32,015 bases of DNA from an uncultured Lachnospiraceae bacterium. GTDB taxonomy: Bacteria; Bacillota; Clostridia; Lachnospirales; Lachnospiraceae. The notes beneath the pieces are model-generated. The model was not told where the DNA came from. It worked only from the letters and a program-made list of their open reading frames with translations, and did not search any database. Shown here one piece after another: positions 15,901 to 25,302 of the stretch (the first letter of the stretch is position 1; the number at the start of each line of letters is the position of its first letter). The position numbers and the translations under genes were made by a program. Location: the NCBI GenBank assembly GCA_947363565.1, contig CANAPP010000038.1, positions 1-32,015 on the forward strand, written 5' to 3'.

Positions 15901-18900
15901 ATGGATCTGTTTCTAAATCAGTGGAAGGAAAATGTGAAAAGGTATGGTTTTAAGCCGGCGGTCGTTGATCAGGACGGGAAAAGAGAGACAACGTACAGCG
16001 AGCTTGATGATCTGAGCGGCAGGATCTGTGCGGCGCTGAAGAAAAAAGGAGTAGGAAAAGGAGACATCATACCGGTCTGTCTGGAACGCCGGATGGAATT
16101 TCTGGCGGCAGAGCTGGGGATCCTGAAAAGCGGCGGTGCGTTCGCGGCATTGTCTCCGGAATACCCAAAAGAGCGGATCGCTTATATTCAGAAAGACTGC
16201 GGCGCCCCTTTTCTGTTCAATGATGAGTTTCTGGCAGAGGCGCTGGGCGAACCGTTTTCCGACGGGGGAGACGCGGAAGATGTGAAAGATTCGGACGGGG
16301 CTTTTGCTGTTTATACGTCCGGTTCTACCGGGAATCCCAAGGGGATCATCCATTCACACAGAAGCCTTGCGGAGGCGGTGACGCGTCACAGAGCGCTTTT
16401 TTCGCCGGAAGAGCGGGATGTCCAGCTCAGTTGTGCGTCCTTCAGTTTTGTGGCTATGATCATAGATCTTTATACTCCGCTGTCGGCAGGGCAGACTGTG
16501 CACATCCTTCCGGAAGAAGAGAGAAAGGATGTACGTCAGATCGAGCAGTACATCAGGCAGCATGGGATCACCATGGCGTTTATCAGCCCGCAGATGCTGC
16601 GGAATTTCCGTTCGCCGGGCCCGTCCCTGCGTCTGGTGATCACGGGGAGCGAACGGGTTTCAGGGATGGCGGGGAGAGGCTACCGGCTGTTTAACTCCTA
16701 TGGCTGCAGCGAAACGGCGGCGATCGTGACGGCATTTGAAATCGATCAGGAATATGAAAATACGCCCATCGGCAGACCAGGCCCGGGTATCCGCCTTCTG
16801 CTCCTGGATAAGGAGGGAAAAGAAGTTCTGCCCGGGGAAGAAGGGGAGTTGTGCGTGGCGGGTCATATAGCCCATGGGTACATTAATCTGCCGGAGCAGA
16901 CAGAGCAGGCTTTTGTGCGCCAGGAGGACGGGACGGTCCTGTTCCACACCAACGATATCTGCCGGATGCTGCCCGACGGAAATCTGGTGTATTTAAACCG
17001 CAGGGACTGGATGGTCAAGATCAACGGACAGCGTGTGGAAACCGGTGAGATCGAAGTGCAGATGGGCCAGGCTCCTTTTGTGAAAACGGCGGTTGTCAAA
17101 GGCTTCCAGAATCAATATGGACAGACATATCTGTGCGGTTATTTTCAGATGAAGGAGGAGGCGTCAGCAGAACGCCCGGAGGAAGAACTGAGACGGCGGC
17201 TGGCAGATAAACTTCCCGATTATATGATCCCGAAATTCTTCGTCCGGATGGAGCATTTTCCGCTGAATCAGAACGGCAAGCTGAACCGACTGGCGCTCCA
17301 GGCGCCGGATGTATCGGATTTCAGAAAGGATTACGAAGAGCCACGGACAGAATGCGAGCGAGCGATATGCAGCGGATTTGAAGAGGTATTGGGAATCCGG
17401 CCGGTGGGCCGTAAGGACGACTTCTTCGCGCTGGGGGGAGATTCCATCCAGGCGGTCATGCTGCTGTCCTGTCTGGAAAAGTACGCGGTGACAGCCACGG
17501 AAGTTTTCCGGTACAAGACGCCGGAGGGGATCGCCGCGGCATGCGGCGGCGAGGAGAACGCCGCTTCCAGGGAAGATATCTATGGGGACATCCCGGGAGA
17601 CAAAAAAGAATGGTATCCTCTGACAGACAGTCAGATGGGGGTTTTCTTGGAGTGCGCGGCGAATCCTCAGAGCACGATGTATAATATCCCTGTCTGTTTC
17701 CGCCTTCCCGCAGGAGCCGATCTGAAGCGGTGGAAAGAGGCCGCGGAGCAGATGGCGTCCCGGTATCCGGTGTTATCTGTGTCCAGCGAAAGGCGGCAGG
17801 AGGAACAGACATACGGCATGGTGCGTCATGAGATGGACGGCTGGGAAATTCCCGTGTATGAAGCAGACGAGGCGGAGATGGACGCGCGGAAAAAAGAGTT
17901 TGTAAAGCCTTTTGACCTGGAAAGGGGGCCGCTTTTTCGGATGGCCTTTTACCGGACGGGGGAGAGCATCTATTTTTTGGCAGATATGCATCATATCATA
18001 TCTGACGGCGCTTCTGTTGCCGTTTTCTTTGACGGCGTCCGGAAAATATACGAGGGAAAAGAGCCGGAGGCAGAGGGGATCAGCCAGTTTGACCTGTCCT
18101 TTTGTGAGGGGCGTCTTAAGGACACGGCGGCTTATAAAAACGCGCAGGAATATTTTGAAAAACGTCTGGCGGGACTGGAAGTGGATTCGGTTCCGGTTTT
18201 TGACATGCCGGAAGATCCGGATGCTTTGGATCATCCGTCCGGAAGGATCAAAAGCCATCTGGGAGAAATCCTTGGCCAGGAGGAGACAGAATGGTTCGCC
18301 AGCAAAGCCGGGGTTACAGAAGGTACGCTGTTTTTGGGAGCGTTTGCCTATGCGCTTGCAAAATATAACGGACAGACAGAGGTCCTTTTTGGCTCGGTCA
18401 ATAACGGGCGCCGTGACGTCCGGCTGAAGCGCACTATAGGAATGCTGGTGCGCACGCTGCCGATCTATGTGCAGATCCAAGAAGATAACACAGTGACAGA
18501 GTATCTGCAGAAGCTGCAGCAGGATTTTTTTGAGACGATGGATCACGACTGCTGTTCCTTTGAGGAGCTGGCCGGCAGGTATCAGGTGACTTCTGATATT
18601 TTGTTCGTCTATCAGTCAGAGACTCTGAACGGCATGAATACGGAGCATGGACTGATCCCCATGGAAACCGTGGAGACAGGGAGCAGCCTGGCGGATCTGG
18701 CGGTTCATGTATTTAAGAAGGACGGCAGCTATGAAATACATTTAGAATACAGAAGTGATGTATATCTGGAACGGACGGCGCGCACGCTGATGTCTTTGAT
18801 GGTGAAGGCGCTGGAGGGCTTTCGTGACTGCGGGTATCTGAGGGATATCCCCCTTGTTTCTTTGGAGGATCTGGCAATCCTGGATTCTTATCACGGGAAG

Positions 18901-21900
18901 CGTACGGCATATGACAGACATCTTACCGTGCCGGAGCTGTTTCGCCGGCAGGCTGAAAAAACGCCGGAGCATACGGCAGTCATTTTTAAGGATAAGCGGT
19001 TCACCTACAGGGAGATTGATCGGCTGTCCGACGGCGTGGCTGCTTATATCAGCCGTCTGGGGATCGGAAGAGAACAGGTAGTCTCGATCCTGATCTCCCG
19101 TGGGGAATATATGCCCATTGCCTCTCTTGGCGTGATGAAGGCCGGGGCGGTCTATCAGCCTCTGGACCCTGAATATCCGCCGGAACGGCTGGCCTTTATG
19201 ATGGAGGATGCGCAGACAGAATTGCTGATCGCGGACGAGGCCCTGCTGGGACTGGTTCCCAGGTACGACGGCCAGGTGCTTTTGACAAAAGAAATCCCGC
19301 GTCTGCCGGCGGAAGGGACAAAGGAGATTCCCGCTCCGCTGCCGGAAGATACGTATATCCTTCTGTATACGTCCGGGACTACCGGCACGCCTAAAGGCTG
19401 TATGCTCTCCCATGGAAATCTGGCGGCGTTCTGTGACTGGTACCGCCGCTATTACCGGGTGGAAGCAGACAGTGTGGTCAGCGCCTACGCCAGCTTCGGG
19501 TTCGATGCGAATATGATGGATACCTATCCGGTCCTCACAGGCGGCGGGACCTTATGCATCATACCGGAGGAAATGCGCCTGGAGCTGCCGAAACTGAATG
19601 AATACCTGATACAGGAAAAGGTGACGCATGCGTTTATGACCACACAGGTGGGGCGGCAGTTTGCCCTGGAGATGGAGAATCACTGCCTTAGGTACCTGCT
19701 GACAGGCGGGGAGACGCTGGTGCCCGTCAGGGTGAGGTCTGATTTCGATTTCTATAATTGCTATGGACCGACAGAATGCACGATATTGACAACGGTTTAT
19801 CCGGTGGATAAAGCCAGGGAGTATGATAACGTTCCCATTGGCCGGCCGCTTGACAATCTGGACGTGTATGTGGTGGATAAGCAGATGCGCAGGCTTCCGG
19901 CCGGGGCTGTGGGGGAATTGTGCGTGGCCGGCTATCAGGTGAGCAAAGGATATCTGAACAGGCCGGAGCAGACGGCGAAAGTCTATACCCCCAATTGTTT
20001 TACCGACCGGGAAGGGTATGAGCGTGTTTATCATACCGGAGACGACGTGCGTTTTCTGGCGGACGGAAATATTCAGTTTATGGGCAGAAGAGACGGTCAG
20101 GTGAAGATCCGGGGATTTCGGATCGAACTGTCTGAGGTGGAGGCTGTGATCCGCAGATTCCCGGGCATCCAGGATGTGACGGTTACTGCTTATGAGGCGG
20201 CTGCGGGAGGAAAAGCCATCGCCGCGTACCTTGTATCGGAAGAAACCGTTGATATCCAAAAGCTCAGGGAGTTTATCATGGAAGAAAAGCCGCCTTATAT
20301 GGTGCCTGCTGCCATTATGCAGATCGACAGGATCCCCCTGAATCAGAATATGAAGGTGGATAAGCGGGCGCTTCCGGCTCCGGTCACCCAGGAGGAGACC
20401 TGCCGGGAGACGGCAAGGCCGATGAGCCTTTTGGAGGAAGAGCTCGCCCGGATCGTAAAGAAGATCCTGGGGCATGAAGAATTTTCCGTAGAAACGAATC
20501 TGCTTTACGCGGGACTGACATCGCTGTCCGCGATCATGCTGGCGGTGGAGATCGAGAAGGAGTACCAGGTGGAGCTGGAAGTGAAGCAGATGATGAGACA
20601 GTGCAGTATTCTGTCGCTGGAAAATGCTGTTTATCAGGCGCTGCGAGCCCGGTCAGGGACAGAAGCGAAAGAGAGCCGGGAAAAAGCCGGGGAAGAAGCA
20701 GAGGATTATCCGCTGACGCAGACGCAGCTCGGCGTATATTACGATGCCGTGAAGTGTCCGGAGGATACGGCGTACAATATTCCGGCGCTGCTTCGCTTTC
20801 CGCGCCCGGTCAGCGGCGAAACACTGGCGGAGGCTGCAAAGCAGGTGCTTGAAGCGCATCCCTATGTCAACGCGTGTATCCGTTATCAGGGCGGAGAGCT
20901 GAGGCAGATGCCGGGCGGGGAATCTGTAACAGGAGGGAAGATCCCCGTGCTTTCCATGACGGAGGAAGAGCTGGAAGAGTACGGCGCTTCCTTTGTAAGA
21001 CCGTTTGACCTGACCAGGGATACATTATACCGGATCGAGGCGGTGCAGACTGAGGAAAGCACCTGTCTGCTGGCAGATTTTCACCATATCATTTTTGACG
21101 GGGCTTCTCTGAATCTGTTCCTGGCTCAGACGGCGGGGGCCTGTGAGGGGAAGCTGCCGGAGAAGGAAGCCTTCACCTATTTTGATTTTGCTCTGCAGGA
21201 GCGCGGACTGGAGGGCGGGGAGCATTACCTGGAAGGACAGGCATTCTTTGAAAAGATGCTTGCGGAATATGAACATGCGACCTGTCTTACGCCGGACCTC
21301 CAGGGAAAAGAAGAGGACGGAAGGAAAGCGGAATGTGCGGCAGCCTGTTCCGGGGAGGAAATGGAAAACTTCTGCCAGACATATGGAGTGACGCCGGCGC
21401 ACCTGTTTCTGGCAGGAACATTTTACACGCTGGCCCGCTATACGGGCGGTCAGCAATTGTTTATCAGCACCATCAGCAACGGCAGGGCGGACTTAAAGCT
21501 GCATGACAGTATGGGAATGTTTGTGAAAACACTGCCTCTTATGGGAAATATCGCGGGAGATAAGACGGTGCTTGAGTTTGTAGGAGAAGCGAGGCAGATG
21601 CTTTTGGATGTCGTCTCCTATGAAGACTATCCTTTTACCAAAATAGCGGCGGACTATGGATTTACGCCGGAGATCATGTATGCGTGCCAGCTCGGTGTGG
21701 TAGAGGAACACCGGGTGGGAGGCGAAGTCATCCAGATAGAAAGTATGGAGTCTGACAGGCCGAAGTTCAAGGTGTCCGTACATATTGAAGAGCGGGACGG
21801 CAGGCCGTCTGTGTGCATCCAGTACAACGATGCCCTCTATAGCCGGGAGCTGATGGAACAGTTCGCCCAGTCTGTCGCTGTATGTGTCAGCCGCATGATC

Positions 21901-24900
21901 GCCGGTCCGTCCGGGCTTCTTAGGGAAATTTCCCTTGTGACGGATGAGCAGCGGCGGATATTGGATGGTTTTTCCGTGTCAGCGCAGACCAGCGAGGAAA
22001 GATTAAGCTTCCACGGCGTATTTGAGCGGCAGGCCGCCGTTTCTAAGACGAAAACAGCCCTGATCGCGGCGGACGGGCGATGGAGCTATGAAAGTCTGGA
22101 CCGGGAGATGAACAGGGTGGCCAACGGGCTGATCCGCCGGGGATTTAGCCCCGGAGATACGGCGGTGGTACTGCTTCCCCGTCTGGGCAGACAGATCATG
22201 GCCATGTACGGCGTCATGAAAGCGGGGGGCGCTTATATCCCCTGCGATCCGGAATATCCGCCGGAGCGGGTTTTGCAGATTACGAAGGACAGCGGCGCTT
22301 CTTTTATCATTACCACAGAGGAGCGGACAGGATCATTTGAAAATGCCGTAGATATTGAGACGCTTTTAGCCTGCGGCGATGACAGAAGCCCGGAGATCAG
22401 AATTAAGGACGATGCCCTGGCTTACCTGATCTATACCTCCGGATCTACCGGAAAACCGAAAGGAGTGATGATCACCCACAGAGGGATCGTAAATTATGTG
22501 CGCAGCCATGAGGCCAACAGACATATACACGCGTGCGTGACGGACGGCCATGTGATGGTGTCGGTGACGACAGTTTCTTTCGATATGTCGCTGAAAGAAA
22601 CGGCGGTGGCTTTGTGCAACGGGCTGACGCTGGTGCTCGCCGATGAGGAGCAGGCCAATCATCCTGTCCGTTTGGCGGAGCTGATAAAAGAGACCGACGG
22701 AGATATCTTCAACGCAACGCCCTCGCGGATGCTGCAGTATATGGAGTCTGAGACGTTCTGCCAGGCGCTGGCCGGCTGCCGGGTGGTGATGTCGGGAGGC
22801 GAAGCGTACAGTATGCAGCTTCTTGAGAAACTGAAACGAAAGACATCCGCCAGGATTTTTAACACCTACGGGCCCACGGAGATCACGGTGTCTTCCAATG
22901 CCTGTGAACTGACCGACAGGGACAGGATCACGGTGGGCAGCCCCCTCCTGAATTATGTGGAATACATTGCGGACAGCGATGGAAACCTTCTGCCGCCGGG
23001 TGTGACAGGAGAGTTATATGTGGGAGGCCCCGGCGTCGCCGCGGGATATCACGGCCTTCCGGAAATGACAGCGCAGAGATTCACAGAGTTCCAGGGAATG
23101 CGGGTATACAAGACAGGCGACTATGCAAAATGGACGCCGGACGGTGAAGTGGTGATCCTGGGCAGGACAGATAATCAGGTGAAGCTGCGGGGACTGCGGA
23201 TTGAACTGGAGGAAGTGGAACAGGCGATCCTCACCTGTCCGGGGATCCGCCAGGCCGTTGTCCTGATCCGCGTCATAGCGGGGACAGAACACCTTTGCGC
23301 CTATTATATAGCAGATAAAAAGGTTCCCCCGGAGACGCTGAGAGAGCTTTTGAAAAACAGCCTGACCAGATATATGATACCGGATGCCTATATGCAGATG
23401 GAGCAGTTCCCCATGACGCCCAACGGGAAGATTGACCGGAAGGCCCTGCCAGAAGCACAGCTTGCCAGTGCCGGGGAATATGTGGCGCCGGAGACAGAGG
23501 CAGAGAGGATATTCTGCCGGATATTTGCCGAAGTCCTGCATATGGACCGGGTGGGCCGGGAGGATAATTTCTTTGAGATCGGCGGGACTTCCCTGGCCGT
23601 TACCGGCGTGATCATCGCGGCCACAGAAGAAGGGTTTGAGATCACGTTCGGCGATGTGTTCTCCCATGCCACGCCCCGTGCGCTGGCTGAAATGTTCCGG
23701 GAGGAAAATGTGACGGCATCGCCGGGCCTGGAGGATCTGTCCCGGTACGATTACGGAAGTATAGAGCGGGTGCTGGAACACAATACGTTTGAGGCATTCC
23801 TGGAAGGGGAGGAAAAGCCGCTTGGAAATATACTCCTCACAGGGGCGACCGGATTTCTGGGTATTCATATCCTGCGTGAATTTCTGGAGTCGGAGAGCGG
23901 GAAAGCATACTGCCTCCTGCGCAGAGGACGCTATAACAGCGTAGAAGAACGGCTGAAATCACTGCTTTTCTATTATTTTGAAAATACGTATGAGGAGCTG
24001 CTGGGAACCCGTCTGTACGCAGTGGAAGGAGATGTGACGGATGCCGGGGTATTTGACCGTATGGCAGAGATGTCTATGGATATCCATACCGTAATAAACT
24101 GTGCGGCGAATGTCAAACATTTTTCCGCGGGCACGGATATTGAGGATGTCAATGTGGGAGGCGTGCTTCACGCCATAGATTTCTGCGAGAAGACAGAAAG
24201 CCGCCTGATCCATATTTCCACTACCAGTGTATCCGGATTCAGCGTGGGGAATGTACCTCCGGCGGATACGGTCATGAATGAGCAGATGCTCTATTTCGGC
24301 CAGGTGCTGGATACAAAGTACGGACACAGTAAATTCCTGGCAGAGAGGGCTGTCCTTGAGGCCGTTTCCCGGGGACTGAGCGCGAAGATCATGAGAGTGG
24401 GCAATCTTTCCGCACGGGATGAGGACGGAGAGTTCCAGATGAACTTTTTCACGAACAGCTTCGTGGGGAGGCTTAAGTCCTATGAACTGATCGGCCGTTT
24501 CCCGTATTCCATGATGGATGTCACGGCAGAGATGGCGCCCATTGACAGCACGGCAAAAGCTATTCTTACCCTGGCACGGACGCCGGAGGCATGCTGTGTA
24601 TTCCATCCCTATAATAACCACAGCATTTATATGGGAGATATCATCTACGCCATGAAAGAATACGGTATGGACATTGTGCTTTCGGAGGACGGGGAGTATG
24701 AGCGGGCGCTGGATGAAGCCAAGCAGGATCCGGAGAAAGCGAAGGTGCTGTCAAGCATGATCGCCTACCAGAATATGGGGCATGGAAAAAAGACGACAGG
24801 GATCGCAAAAGTAAATGATTATACGATGAAAGTGCTTTACCGCCTGGGATATCACTGGCCGACAACTTCCAGGGAATATGCGGGAAAGCTGGTGGAGGCG

Positions 24901-24927
24901 CTGGACGGGCTTGGGTTCTTCTCATAG
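15901..24927 (+). CDS. Three-module NRPS with terminal thioester reductase (A-T-C-A-T-C-A-T-R)
   Basis: The 3008-residue multienzyme reads as follows. A1 covers 1-475 (loop YTSGSTGNPKG at 138-148). T1 has Ser515 in LGGDS. C1 covers about 570-1000 (HHIISDG at 697-703). A2 covers about 1008-1490 (YTSGTTGTPKG at 1156-1166). T2 has Ser1541. C2 covers about 1600-2010 (HHIIFDG at 1728-1734). A3 covers about 2037-2515 (YTSGSTGKPKG at 2178-2188). T3 has Ser2564 in IGGTS. The terminal NAD(P)H-dependent reductase covers about 2620-3008 (GATGFLG at 2648-2654, Tyr2807 and Lys2811 of YxxxK). No leading C, epimerase or thioesterase domain is seen. In A1 the FDxS Asp is Val184, implying a non-amino acid starter. 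A2 keeps Asp1202 with a hydrophobic-looking pocket. A3 keeps Asp2228 and has Lys2232 at pocket position 239, as in some Glu-type codes. The predicted product is an N-acyl dipeptide aldehyde or its alcohol or cyclised form. No phosphopantetheinyl transferase is in the window. Confidence 0.95.
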   Translation: MDLFLNQWKENVKRYGFKPAVVDQDGKRETTYSELDDLSGRICAALKKKGVGKGDIIPVCLERRMEFLAAELGILKSGGAFAALSPEYPKERIAYIQKDCGAPFLFNDEFLAEALGEPFSDGGDAEDVKDSDGAFAVYTSGSTGNPKGIIHSHRSLAEAVTRHRALFSPEERDVQLSCASFSFVAMIIDLYTPLSAGQTVHILPEEERKDVRQIEQYIRQHGITMAFISPQMLRNFRSPGPSLRLVITGSERVSGMAGRGYRLFNSYGCSETAAIVTAFEIDQEYENTPIGRPGPGIRLLLLDKEGKEVLPGEEGELCVAGHIAHGYINLPEQTEQAFVRQEDGTVLFHTNDICRMLPDGNLVYLNRRDWMVKINGQRVETGEIEVQMGQAPFVKTAVVKGFQNQYGQTYLCGYFQMKEEASAERPEEELRRRLADKLPDYMIPKFFVRMEHFPLNQNGKLNRLALQAPDVSDFRKDYEEPRTECERAICSGFEEVLGIRPVGRKDDFFALGGDSIQAVMLLSCLEKYAVTATEVFRYKTPEGIAAACGGEENAASREDIYGDIPGDKKEWYPLTDSQMGVFLECAANPQSTMYNIPVCFRLPAGADLKRWKEAAEQMASRYPVLSVSSERRQEEQTYGMVRHEMDGWEIPVYEADEAEMDARKKEFVKPFDLERGPLFRMAFYRTGESIYFLADMHHIISDGASVAVFFDGVRKIYEGKEPEAEGISQFDLSFCEGRLKDTAAYKNAQEYFEKRLAGLEVDSVPVFDMPEDPDALDHPSGRIKSHLGEILGQEETEWFASKAGVTEGTLFLGAFAYALAKYNGQTEVLFGSVNNGRRDVRLKRTIGMLVRTLPIYVQIQEDNTVTEYLQKLQQDFFETMDHDCCSFEELAGRYQVTSDILFVYQSETLNGMNTEHGLIPMETVETGSSLADLAVHVFKKDGSYEIHLEYRSDVYLERTARTLMSLMVKALEGFRDCGYLRDIPLVSLEDLAILDSYHGKRTAYDRHLTVPELFRRQAEKTPEHTAVIFKDKRFTYREIDRLSDGVAAYISRLGIGREQVVSILISRGEYMPIASLGVMKAGAVYQPLDPEYPPERLAFMMEDAQTELLIADEALLGLVPRYDGQVLLTKEIPRLPAEGTKEIPAPLPEDTYILLYTSGTTGTPKGCMLSHGNLAAFCDWYRRYYRVEADSVVSAYASFGFDANMMDTYPVLTGGGTLCIIPEEMRLELPKLNEYLIQEKVTHAFMTTQVGRQFALEMENHCLRYLLTGGETLVPVRVRSDFDFYNCYGPTECTILTTVYPVDKAREYDNVPIGRPLDNLDVYVVDKQMRRLPAGAVGELCVAGYQVSKGYLNRPEQTAKVYTPNCFTDREGYERVYHTGDDVRFLADGNIQFMGRRDGQVKIRGFRIELSEVEAVIRRFPGIQDVTVTAYEAAAGGKAIAAYLVSEETVDIQKLREFIMEEKPPYMVPAAIMQIDRIPLNQNMKVDKRALPAPVTQEETCRETARPMSLLEEELARIVKKILGHEEFSVETNLLYAGLTSLSAIMLAVEIEKEYQVELEVKQMMRQCSILSLENAVYQALRARSGTEAKESREKAGEEAEDYPLTQTQLGVYYDAVKCPEDTAYNIPALLRFPRPVSGETLAEAAKQVLEAHPYVNACIRYQGGELRQMPGGESVTGGKIPVLSMTEEELEEYGASFVRPFDLTRDTLYRIEAVQTEESTCLLADFHHIIFDGASLNLFLAQTAGACEGKLPEKEAFTYFDFALQERGLEGGEHYLEGQAFFEKMLAEYEHATCLTPDLQGKEEDGRKAECAAACSGEEMENFCQTYGVTPAHLFLAGTFYTLARYTGGQQLFISTISNGRADLKLHDSMGMFVKTLPLMGNIAGDKTVLEFVGEARQMLLDVVSYEDYPFTKIAADYGFTPEIMYACQLGVVEEHRVGGEVIQIESMESDRPKFKVSVHIEERDGRPSVCIQYNDALYSRELMEQFAQSVAVCVSRMIAGPSGLLREISLVTDEQRRILDGFSVSAQTSEERLSFHGVFERQAAVSKTKTALIAADGRWSYESLDREMNRVANGLIRRGFSPGDTAVVLLPRLGRQIMAMYGVMKAGGAYIPCDPEYPPERVLQITKDSGASFIITTEERTGSFENAVDIETLLACGDDRSPEIRIKDDALAYLIYTSGSTGKPKGVMITHRGIVNYVRSHEANRHIHACVTDGHVMVSVTTVSFDMSLKETAVALCNGLTLVLADEEQANHPVRLAELIKETDGDIFNATPSRMLQYMESETFCQALAGCRVVMSGGEAYSMQLLEKLKRKTSARIFNTYGPTEITVSSNACELTDRDRITVGSPLLNYVEYIADSDGNLLPPGVTGELYVGGPGVAAGYHGLPEMTAQRFTEFQGMRVYKTGDYAKWTPDGEVVILGRTDNQVKLRGLRIELEEVEQAILTCPGIRQAVVLIRVIAGTEHLCAYYIADKKVPPETLRELLKNSLTRYMIPDAYMQMEQFPMTPNGKIDRKALPEAQLASAGEYVAPETEAERIFCRIFAEVLHMDRVGREDNFFEIGGTSLAVTGVIIAATEEGFEITFGDVFSHATPRALAEMFREENVTASPGLEDLSRYDYGSIERVLEHNTFEAFLEGEEKPLGNILLTGATGFLGIHILREFLESESGKAYCLLRRGRYNSVEERLKSLLFYYFENTYEELLGTRLYAVEGDVTDAGVFDRMAEMSMDIHTVINCAANVKHFSAGTDIEDVNVGGVLHAIDFCEKTESRLIHISTTSVSGFSVGNVPPADTVMNEQMLYFGQVLDTKYGHSKFLAERAVLEAVSRGLSAKIMRVGNLSARDEDGEFQMNFFTNSFVGRLKSYELIGRFPYSMMDVTAEMAPIDSTAKAILTLARTPEACCVFHPYNNHSIYMGDIIYAMKEYGMDIVLSEDGEYERALDEAKQDPEKAKVLSSMIAYQNMGHGKKTTGIAKVNDYTMKVLYRLGYHWPTTSREYAGKLVEALDGLGFFS

Positions 24928-24972
24928 CGGGAAAAGGATAAGTGATACCATGGAGAACAGGAGGAAATAATT

Positions 24973-25269
24973 ATGACGATGGAAAAGACAAAAAATGACG
25001 GAGCGCTTCAGATCGCTCTGGAGGGCAGGCTGGATACGACAACGGCGCCGCAGCTTGAAGAGGAGCTGAAAAGCGGCATGGACGGCATCACCGAGCTCAT
25101 CTTCGATTTTGAGAAGCTTGCGTATATTTCATCAGCGGGACTCAGGGTGCTCCTGTCCGCGCAGAAAGCAATGAACAAACAGGGAAAGATGCTGATACGC
25201 CATGTGAACGAGACGATAATGGAGATTTTTGAGGTGACAGGATTTGTTGATATTCTGTCCATCGAATAG
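24973..25269 (+). CDS. STAS-domain anti-sigma-factor antagonist (RsbV/SpoIIAA-like), copy 2
   Basis: The 98-residue STAS protein is the same length as the first operon gene and matches it at 66 of 98 positions without gaps, including EGRLDTTTAPQLE and the phosphorylation-site segment YISSAGLRVLL with the same Ser pair. GGAGG lies about 8 bases before ATG 24973; a second ATG follows two codons later. It lies 45 bases after the NRPS and before an APH-like kinase and the third MATE-ATPase fusion. The two STAS copies may serve different ATPase partners, as the operon has one stand-alone and three transporter-linked ATPase domains. Confidence 0.92.
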   Translation: MTMEKTKNDGALQIALEGRLDTTTAPQLEEELKSGMDGITELIFDFEKLAYISSAGLRVLLSAQKAMNKQGKMLIRHVNETIMEIFEVTGFVDILSIE

Positions 25270-25302
25270 CAGGCGGGGATTGACAGAAAGGAAAATCAGA
25301 AA

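Noticed and set aside
17773-20475. Long leftward ORFs (257 and 307 codons) within the NRPS
   Set aside because: Antisense frames of a GC-biased multidomain gene, rich in His/Arg/Leu with no domains.
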